Origin: Otatea glauca
Taxonomy: Eukaryota; Streptophyta; Magnoliopsida; Poales; Poaceae
Reading direction: 5' to 3'
Length of the DNA stretch: 64,000 nt
Assembly (NCBI GenBank): GCA_036346275.1
Contig: CM070717.1
Location: 12,583,178-12,647,177, forward strand
A program made the translations under genes and the position numbers. The notes under the pieces were generated by a model. The model saw only the letters and a list, made by a program, of their open reading frames with translations. It did no database searches and was not told the origin of the DNA. Of this stretch, positions 56,571 to 64,000 are shown in pieces. Each line of letters starts with the position of its first letter. Within the stretch, counting starts at the first letter, position 1.

Positions 56571-57137
56571 TCACTTCGTCGATCGTGGCCGGTACCGAAA
56601 CGTTCGTGGTCGTCGTAGTGCCAGCGTCATTCTTTCTCGTCCTGCTCTTGTCGTATGGCGGTGATGTCTTAGCGGAGGTCGCGTTTGAGATTCCGGCGAG
56701 CGTCTCCAACTGGTTGTGTGGGCGCGATCGCGATCTCCGTGGTAGCGATCGGCGACGGCGAGTAGCCGCGTGGGAGTGTGAGTGCGCTTCTCCTACCGGC
56801 TTTTCCTGATTCTGCTGAATTGCTTTCGCCGTCACCATGGCCTTGATCTAGGCCACGATCAGGGATGCCGGGTTATCAGATGCAATCATCTGGTCCAGCA
56901 TGTCGAGAAGCGTCTTTGAGGCGACGACATTCTGCAGTGGTGTATGGAAGACAACTTGGTCTCCCAATTTTGATTGCAGGATGTCCTCTGGACATTGCGG
57001 CCGCGAGATCGAAGCGATCACGCCTGTGCCTCCTTAGCCTTACAAAGAAGGCGATCTTCCTCCGCGGCTTCTTGAATCTCTTGTTGGCGTTGGACATCGG
57101 TCTTTTGCTCCTCTATTGCGAAGATGCCACGAAGATT
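56571..57137 (-). pseudogene. pre-gag/leader remnant of Tat II
   Basis: It continues Tat II after the CACTA insertion and matches Tat I from about 7980 back to 7430 in reverse complement. Short frames remain (SPPYDKSRTRKNDAG) but nothing is intact. The right border, within ATCTTCGTGGCATC, abuts Tekay RT sequence with no LTR between. Confidence 0.75.
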
Positions 57138-58925
57138 GTAGCAATTCTTGGCAGAGGGTACTTATTCTTAATGGTGACCTCATTGAGTGAGCGATAATCT
57201 ACACACATTCTTTGAGTTCCATCTTTCTTTTCAACTAATAGAACTGGCGCTCCCCATGGCGAAGAACTTGGTCGAACAAAACCTTGATATTGCAGTTCTT
57301 TAATCTATCTCTTTACCTCAGCTAACTCATTAGCAGGCATCCTGTAAGGTCTCTTGGAAATGGGTGGTGTTCCAGGAACTAGCTCGATCAGAAATTCTAT
57401 ATCTCGATCAGGTGGCATCCCAGGCAACTCATCTAGGAACACATCAGGAAATTCGCTGGCGACTGGCGCATCTTCCAAACTTATTCCTTTGGCATTGCAA
57501 ACTTTTATCCCTTCGAACTGAACTGAAGCAGCTTGAACTTTTAACTTGGCTCCATCTGGACTGGTTAAGGTGATCTCTCTATTCCCACAATCCAAAACTG
57601 CTTGGTTCTTGGAGAGCCAATCCATTCCTAGGATCACATCTAGGTACTAGGTGTCTAGGACAATAAGGTTGGCTAAAAATTCTACCCCTCCAATTAATAT
57701 CTTAACTTCGGGGCAGCCTTGGTTCGTACTCAATTCAGAACCAGGTGATTGCACTAATAAAATAGTTTTAAGAGGCATTGTCTTTAATTGATGACTTGCA
57801 GCAAAACTCCGGGAAACAAACGAATGCGTAGCTCCAGAATCAAACAAAACCATGGCAGATGCTGAGTTGACTAGAAGCTTATCTAGTATGACGTCTGGTG
57901 CAGACTGGGCGTCCTCAGTGGTGACGTGATTCACACGGCCTCTTCCAGCAGGCGGCGGAGTCCTAGTGGCTTGGTTAGGAGTTTGGGGCACTCCACGTTC
58001 TGATCCTGGTGTAGGGGTCTTGGCGGGAGTAGATCCCAAGTTGAAACGGACTGGCGTCACAGCTTGCTTTCTTGGGCAATTGTTGGCATAATGACCAAGT
58101 TCATGACAGTTGAAACATGTTTCTCCTGCAGCTGGATTATTGGTCCTCTGAGGTAGATTGCTGTTGGTAATGAGGTTGCGGTTGCCCGAAGGAGCTGGGC
58201 GGGGTGCTGGTGCAGGGGTCCTTAATGCATTCGGAGGAGTGAAACGGCAGGCTATTGAGCATTAGTTCTGACTGTTTGCTGGTGATTTTGATGGGCTCCA
58301 TGCTTCATCATCTTTCTCTTACGAGATTCCTCCAATTAACGGCGAGATTCCTCAATAAGCATAGCTTTATCTACCAGATGTTGGAAATCTGCATAGTCAT
58401 TGCCAACGACTTGCACCTTTAAACCAGGATTGAGTCCACGCTTGAACTTCTTCTCGCGAGCATCATCTGTGGCTACATCCTCTGGAGCGTAGCGGACGAG
58501 TTGAGTGAACTTATTGAGGTATTCACTCACTCCAATTGATGAGCAGCGTAGAGAACCTTCTCACAATCGGTGCATTAGGCAATTGCAAGCTTCCTTTAAA
58601 TGGAGCGAATCCAATCATCGGCGTCCAATGGTTCTAAAGAGTTGGAGAAAGTTGGCGGACGAGTTCTCATGAATTTTCCTAGCTTGGACTAGAGACGAGC
58701 TTAAGGGGGTGTAGCGGCAGCTTGGTTCTGCTGGTTCAACAGGTTAGCCAGAGCAACTACAGTCTGGTTCTGCTGATTCATCATGTTGTTCATATTCTGC
58801 ATCATGGTGTTCATTAGCTGAGTCTGAGCTGCCAGAAAATGTCCCATGTTCTGATCTGTCATTGCTGGTGGTGACGGTGGTGCATTGGAATTGGGGTTGG
58901 TGTTGGCACTGGCACTAGCATCCAT
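57138..58925 (-). pseudogene. gag, protease and RT start of the Tekay element
   Basis: Gag starts MDASASANTNPNSN with a Gln/Asn/Met-rich N-terminus. After a stop come EPLDADDWIRSI and VLYAAHQL, then EYLNKFTQLVRYAPEDVATD. Between these about 60 codons of the usual gag (the WWD region) are missing. A CCHC knuckle (CFNCHELGHYANNC, near 58100) follows. The protease is seen as MVLFDSGATHSFVSRSF, and then, after a TAG at 57647, LDVILGMDWLSKNQAVLDCG. RT begins with PYRMPANELAEVK and continues as RMCVDYRSLNEVTIKNKYPL, ending at the Tat II border. The rest of RT is at 17152-18146, minus the deleted part. Confidence 0.88.
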
Positions 58926-59520
58926 TGGCGAATGCGACCGGCTCCAGAACGAGTGTCAACCATCTGAGATGCAACACAAGGGTTTGATAGGTAAGAGGGA
59001 AAAACCATAGAAAAGTGGTAAGATCATCTAGGAGAGAAGGTAATACCCAGGGACAAAAGTACACAACCGAAAAGGCTACAAATTAAAGAGGCAAATAAAG
59101 CTTTCAACTAAAGGCATGGTTGCAACACCGTGCTTGGGGCAAGTGTACAACATACTAGGCACACAAGCAACAAAAATCCTAGTATACGCAGACTAAACGT
59201 AACTGAACTGAAAGGGGTAACATGCTCAAACACCGCTGAGCACCAAAAACCTATCTTATATGGTAGGCTTCTCGGATATGAATTTGATGGCTTGATAATC
59301 ATCTCCCTTGATTTGATTCCTTGCAGATTACTCGAGGCTTAGAGAAGTTTCATGAGATAAGATCAATTTAAATTTTGAATCAATGTTTCAGCAAAGGAGA
59401 GGAATAAGAACCTAAGAATAAGATGAGAGGAGACGAAAACTATTAAGTACCTATTTGTTGGTTTGACTTAGAAAATAATTTTGAAGACCATGCTAACTAG
59501 GATAGCGACCTACAGTCGAT
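58926..59520 (-). other. Leader of the Tekay element
   Basis: Non-coding sequence between primer site and gag. No gene seen. Confidence 0.6.
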
Positions 59521-59535
59521 ATGGCTCTGATACCA
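59521..59535 (-). other. Primer binding site of the Tekay element
   Basis: On the minus strand, TGGTATCAGAGCCAT, complementary to the 3' end of plant initiator tRNA-Met. It lies four bases inside the LTR edge. Confidence 0.88.
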
Positions 59536-59539
59536 TCTC

Positions 59540-62040
59540 TGTCGGGACCTAGATTTGCAAATCCAAAACCCTCTGTGTATACTGCACTAGTCCAGGATCA
59601 CGCTAGTGCACACAGTGGAAACATAGATGAAATTTCATTCCATACAACGAATTAACTAAGAAGAAGCAAATTATTATTAAATAAAGCAAACGACCTTAGG
59701 GTCAATGTTTACACCATTATGCCTTAAGGGCTTAAGAAACAAATAACTATTGCAGCGAAAAAGATAACTTGAGCCATTCGACATGCCACAGGCAATCGTC
59801 TGGGGAACACCTTCCTAATCCACGTAGTTTTTATAGAATTCCTCCTCATGATATTCAGCATTTCGTGATCCTTCCTCAGCAACTGATCAGCAAAGGCGTA
59901 TAGCCGTGAGTACAAAAAGTACTCAACAAGCCGTAGGGAATTGATGCAATATTTTCATGCACGGCTTGGCAAGGATAGCCATATGGTTCATTTGCAGAAA
60001 GCAATAACTTGAATTGAAATACAATAAATAGATTGAAAGCACATTTATGAAAAGATAAATAAATAACTGATAGATCAATGGCAGACAACAAAACAATCGT
60101 GAACTTCCTATTCACATCCCAACAATTCCACATTTTATGAAACACTCTATACCCCATGTGAAATTCCCGGTCTTGTCCATGACCGCGGACGGAACTATTC
60201 GAATAGTTTTACACTCTGCACAGGTTGTACAACTTTACCCACAAGACATGACCATCTCTTTGTGCAAACGTTACTAACACACTTCCTTTGGTGTGTCACA
60301 GAGATATCATGACAAAGCTGTTACAATGCATTGTCTAAACTCGGTACTGCCAGCTAAGGTTTCGCCCCTTAGGGCCCCCTCTTGCGCCTTGCGAATCTAC
60401 CCGTCCATCCCGGAACCCACACCACCAATTGGCAGCACTCAAAGCTAGACATTGCAAATTAATCAGCTAGGTCTGTCCCATACTAGACTTGTGGTAGTAC
60501 GGTTAGGCCCAGTTCAATAGCACACAAGATTAAGTCCTTAAGTTGTCTCAGGCAAGACATCCACATCCCAATGTGGTAGAAAGCACGGCCTTTCTTTGCG
60601 ATCACTTGCAGAGGAAAACAATTCGTTCAACCAAGACCAATGGCAAACCCCGCCATGGTACAACAAATTTTACAACAGTGGCTAACGACCACGATTCAAT
60701 ATCTCATTAAGTCAAGATTAATAGTAATCACATGTGACATGAATCCCAACGTATATCTAAGCATAGCTACGATAACCCAATATTGGTATAATGAATATGT
60801 CCAACTAGTAATATCCCAACCTAGGTTTAACAATGGATATATGGCATCCCAATAATCAAGGTGGCATAATGACAACTAGGTATATAGCTATTCCCATGAA
60901 ATAATCATTGATGCACAAAATAGCATGCAATTGTATAAAAGTAAAGTACTTTTGTAAACATAGGATCAATATGGTCAGGGGCTACGACTTGCCTTACTGA
61001 TCTAGTGCTGAGTCTTGGTCTTCCAAGTCTACGTTCGCTCCCTCGGAGTTAGCGTCTACCGGAAAAGAAGCAACGAAACCCAAATAAATACAAAACAGAG
61101 AATTAAACAAGCACAAAAATGAAAATAAATGGCTCTGGAAGATATATCTTGAATTTAGAAAAATTTAGAAACTTGAATCGCCTCAATCGGAGTTCGTATG
61201 AGGGAGAATGGGCCTCCAAAAGATATAATTTAGTGAAAATGCTGAAAATCAGAAATTCCGAATTTCCCGATTTTTTTTCTATTGGAAAATCGATTTATTG
61301 CGCAACGCTGATGTCATCGGGTTCACGGTAGACTGGGTTCACCGCACGATGTTCGGTTTACCATGCACTCGGCGCAAGGCCGACGTCAGCGCTGACGCAG
61401 CCGCTCGGTTGACACGGCGGCTGACTCAAGCGTTGACGTGCACGGGCCACGTGTCACGCATCTAGCGGCACGGTGTGGGATCGAGCGGCCGGGAACACAG
61501 CGGGGGCAGCGAAGGACGTGGCGCGATCAGGAGCATTGGTGCGAGATCGGACGGCCAAGGTTCGTCGACGGAACGGGATGGCGAGGCGGCGACGCAACTC
61601 AACGGAGCCGAGGAAGAAGACATGGCCAACGACGCAACGGCGACGGATCGGACGCGGGTTTGCACAGATCCGGAAGAGCAGGACATGAGCAACTCGGCGA
61701 GACACATAGCTACGGCGGAGACACACCGGAGTGGCCAAACAACACTAGGGAAGACTTCGGATGGCGGCGCAACTCCGGCGAGGAAGATCTCACCGACGGA
61801 GGGCTCTCAGGCGACGACGAAGGGCGCGACGGGTGCGGTGCAGCAAGAGGAGTCTCGGGAGGGGATTGGCGGCACTTAAATAGCCCTCGGGAGGCATTTA
61901 GAATGCGGAATCCGAGAACGGTGGCGTGCGACGGCGGGACTCCGAGACGGTTAGGGTTAGGGTTTTCGGCGGTGGGCACGGGCGACATGGCGCAATCTCG
62001 GCCGCACACGTGTCGCGCATCGGACGGCCGACGAGGCGCA
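59540..62040 (-). repeat. Right LTR (5' LTR) of the Tekay element, truncated
   Basis: The inner edge reads TGTCGGGACC. About 900 bp at 61130-62040 match the left LTR. The last roughly 400 bp (LTR start, seen at 4870-5262 on the left) are missing. The sequence switches at about 62040 to a plus-strand LTR of a related element. A 202-codon open frame at 61438-62046 is compositional. Confidence 0.82.
61876..61965 (-). promoter_or_regulatory. Telo-box and TATA-like motif, right Tekay LTR
   Basis: Same pair as in the left LTR: AAACCCTAACCCTAA then, about 70 bp downstream in sense direction, CTATTTAAG. Conserved in both LTRs. Confidence 0.5.
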
Positions 62041-62829
62041 TCCTGAAAGGCTTGTTACGGACGATCACCTGTGTGGTGAATGGCTGTATCTTGTGGGTAA
62101 AGTGTACAACCTCTGCAGAGTGTAAAATCTATTCGAATAGCCGAGTCCGCAGTTTTGGACATTGCTCGGGGATTACAGTTAAGGGTTAGACCTTCAAAAA
62201 TAAAATGTGGAATGGGAGGTTGTGTGCCAATGTTAAAAATGACATGATTAGGGTTGTGTGCCAAGTTTATGAAGAAAAACTGTTTAAAGAACTTAGTACT
62301 ACTAATAGCTATTTCACCGCTTTTAATCTAAGTAAGATATAAGTTTAAAAATGTTGTTTGATGCAAAAGAACCAAGTAAGCCAATTCTTTGGGATAAGCC
62401 GTGCATGTAGTATCAGCACTTCATTCTGTGCATTACTTGTTGAGTACGGTGTGTACTCACCTCTGCTTTCAAAACAACACCAGTGGAGGAATCAACGCCA
62501 GTATGGGAGGAGGAGTACGTCGAGGAGCCAGAGATCTAGAGGGCAAGCCCAGTTAGTTGCCTGTGGCAAGATGGGGCTTCTACGGATGATCATTTGTTTT
62601 CTGCTGTTATTTCTATTTACTCTGATAATGTAAGCCCTACGTGGCTGATCTATGTAAGGAGACCATAAGGTCGCACAACTCGTTTAAATACATGTTTGAA
62701 GTACTTTATTATTATTCCGTAGTGTATGATTGTGGTACTTTAATCCTGTTTAGCCTGTGTGCACTAGCATGATCCTGGACTAGTGCAGAATACATAGAGG
62801 GTTCGGATTTGCAGATTCGGGTCCCGATA
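62041..62829 (+). repeat. Truncated 5' LTR of a plus-strand Tekay-like element
   Basis: It matches the last 800 bp of the LTRs at 33457-37047 (for example GTGGGTAAAGTGTACAACC and ACTAGTGCAGAATAC). It ends GGTCCCGATA, with the final CA changed to TA. Confidence 0.82.
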
Positions 62830-64000
62830 GGGGTGGCATCAGAACCATGCTGACTGTAGGACTTGACCTTAGATAGATTGGCCGAGGAAGATAAAACTAT
62901 TTTCTAAAAAGTCTAATCAACTTGCGCAAGAATATCAATCAAATCTCGACTTATCTTTTCTCTCTTGTTCATACCTATGCTGCATTTTCTGTTATTATGT
63001 TGGGTTTTTAAACATGGTCTGTTTTGGCATATGTGGGTGATCCACTCTTATGAAGAGCGCACTGGAGGATTCGCCGCTGAGCTATGGCGTTTGATGCAAC
63101 TTCTTGGAGGTTTCGACAGGCCACTCTATCAGGGGACCACTGTAGTGTGGGCAGGACTTGATATCGCCTAGGATGTCAAGATCACCGTATATGCTCGGGA
63201 GAGGACGAGAGTGAGCCGTCCTATCTACATCACCATCAGGAGGACGTCTTTTGAGGCCGGGATCCAGGAGACGGCGCGTCTCGCGATGCGGCAAATTGCC
63301 CGTACCTACTCTGTAGAGTTGGATGGCACTGTCTTTCGACACCATCCGCGCCGAGATAATCGCCACGCTAGGATGGAGTTCATGGAGGAGGAACCACGAT
63401 CACTCGTCTGGCGAGGTATGTCATCGCCCAGGAGGAGGCCATGGACGAGATAGTCTAGGAGCTGCAGAGAGCCCACAACGAGGTCACGGAGGCAAGAACT
63501 TAACTGCGGGAGGGCTTAGCTCACTCCATGCAGAGGATCCAGGAGCTGGGGATGGCTCTGTATGGAATCGAGCTGAGCCGATTCTGAGCTGCACGATCGG
63601 ATCCGGAGGAGCAGGCGAGAGGCACCAATGCAGAGCAGCAGCACAGAGCGAGCGACCTTGGGACAAGCAAAGTCGATTAAGTCGATCGTCATCGACTCTC
63701 GTAGGGCATCGAGACCGTTTGCCCCTATGCCGCCGCACCCGCCGCAGTACCCTTCGGGAGGACCACACCCCGGATGATTCAGTGTCTGAGAGTCTATTTT
63801 CTTTTAGAGTTGACTCAAATGTTAAGTCAGTCTTTTTGAGTCTAGTTAGTGTGGTGTTGAGACTCGAGTGTTTGAGTCGTGTCTTTTTCAGAGTCACCAT
63901 TAGGTGTGAGTCGTTGTGGAGTCTTATGTTTGTTTACTTGTTTCTGTTTGTGAGTGTCGGGTATGTGTTGCATGGCCTTTGGCAGTTGTGAGCAACCATA
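62830..64000 (+). mobile_element. Internal start of a Tekay-like element, continuing beyond the window
   Basis: A decayed primer site (TGGCATCAGAACC at 62834) is followed by a leader that matches 37065-37200. Then comes the same non-gag ORF, and a tail ending AGCAACCATA at the window edge, at the point matching 38130. Confidence 0.85.
63018..63770 (+). pseudogene. Second copy of the unknown ORF in the gag position
   Basis: Frames spell HSYEERTGGFAAELWRLMQL, then SRPIYITIRRTSFEAGIQ, ETARLAMRQIARTYSVELD and FRHHPRRDN. After a frameshift comes a probable coiled coil (RYVIAQEEAMDEIV, LREGLAHSMQRIQELGMALY) with two stops. The copy at 37260-37970 shares all three blocks. No retroviral gag, zinc-binding or enzyme motif is seen. 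Conservation in two copies, with frame-disrupting changes in both, shows it is a fixed part of this family. Confidence 0.6.

Larger units (their letters stand above)
18147..57137 (-). mobile_element. Tat II: minus-strand Tat-lineage retrotransposon, broken and nested
   Basis: It begins with a 496-bp LTR and, reading rightwards, contains the small antisense ORF, the 80-bp array, the antisense gene and a rearranged patch. It is then split by the outer CACTA element (22611-56570), and continues with pre-gag and leader sequence to about 57137. Compared with Tat I it lacks essentially all of pol and gag and the 5' LTR. The right border lies inside the leader, next to Tekay RT sequence, so a deletion removed its 5' end together with part of the Tekay RT. 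The left flank caaac has no partner for that reason. Confidence 0.82.
3956..62040 (-). mobile_element. Tekay/Del-type chromovirus LTR retrotransposon, split by nested insertions
   Basis: Reading right to left on the minus strand: an LTR (59540-62040), a tRNA-iMet type primer site, gag, protease and RT start (57138-58925), the end of RT with RNase H (17152-18146), integrase with chromodomain (5274-6628), a polypurine tract and a truncated second LTR (3956-5262). Tat I interrupts it at 6629-17151, and Tat II with its nested load at 18147-57137. Both outer LTR edges are lost, so no target duplication can be seen. About 80-100 codons of RT between the right- and left-hand pieces are missing. The chromodomain and the primer site complementary to initiator tRNA-Met place it with the chromoviruses. 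Confidence 0.85.

Noticed and set aside
61438..62046. 202-codon plus-strand open frame in the Tekay LTR (and its partner around 4277-4722)
   Set aside because: It lies in GC-rich LTR leader with open frames on both strands. The two LTR copies differ by frame-changing indels and no domain is visible.

Overview
This is plant nuclear DNA, almost certainly from a grass (Poaceae). The evidence is chromodomain Ty3/gypsy (Tekay/Del-type) elements with about 3-kb LTRs, Tat-lineage Ty3/gypsy elements with antisense genes, and large CACTA (En/Spm) transposons with grass-type subterminal repeats. I could not fix the species, and I see no single-copy host gene. Essentially all of the window is transposable element sequence, nested up to five levels deep.

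Layout. Bases 1-3955 are a plus-strand piece of a CACTA element (family A). A minus-strand Tekay-type retrotransposon spans about 3956-62040 and is split into four parts: a truncated left LTR with integrase and chromodomain (3956-6628), RNase H and part of RT (17152-18146), the RT start, protease and gag (57138-58925), and the other LTR (59540-62040). A complete Tat element on the plus strand (Tat I, 6629-17151, TSD agtat/agtac) interrupts the first two parts. A second, minus-strand Tat element (Tat II, 18147-57137) interrupts the RT and has lost its 5' end. Inside Tat II sits a family-A CACTA transposon (outer, 22611-56570, TSD TCA). Inside its first gene sits a family-B CACTA transposon (inner, 25251-47666, TSD TGC). 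Inside the inner transposase gene sits a Tekay-like LTR retrotransposon with 3.6-kb LTRs (33457-44869, TSD ACCAT). From 62041 to the right edge is the truncated LTR and the start of another copy of that last family.

How the genes work together. Both CACTA elements carry the same two minus-strand genes. One is a TNP2-type transposase. The other is a Transposase_24 / DUF8039-like / Ulp1-protease gene with its own upstream block of subterminal-type repeats and a GC-rich leader. Both Tat elements carry, besides gag-pol, a long antisense gene with a conserved intron, an 80-bp tandem array, and a second small antisense ORF behind a conserved TATA box next to the 3' LTR. The innermost retroelement and its partner at the right edge have an unrelated conserved ORF where gag should be. 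Nearly every coding region has stops, frameshifts or insertions. The exceptions with long open frames are the Tat I RT/RNase H segment and the Tekay integrase segment.

Paired copies inside the window act as mutual references. The left family-A copy shows the empty site of the inner CACTA. Tat I shows the empty site of the outer CACTA. The outer TNP2 gene shows the uninterrupted form of the site hit by the innermost retrotransposon. Domain names come from recognising motifs by eye; no database search was run.
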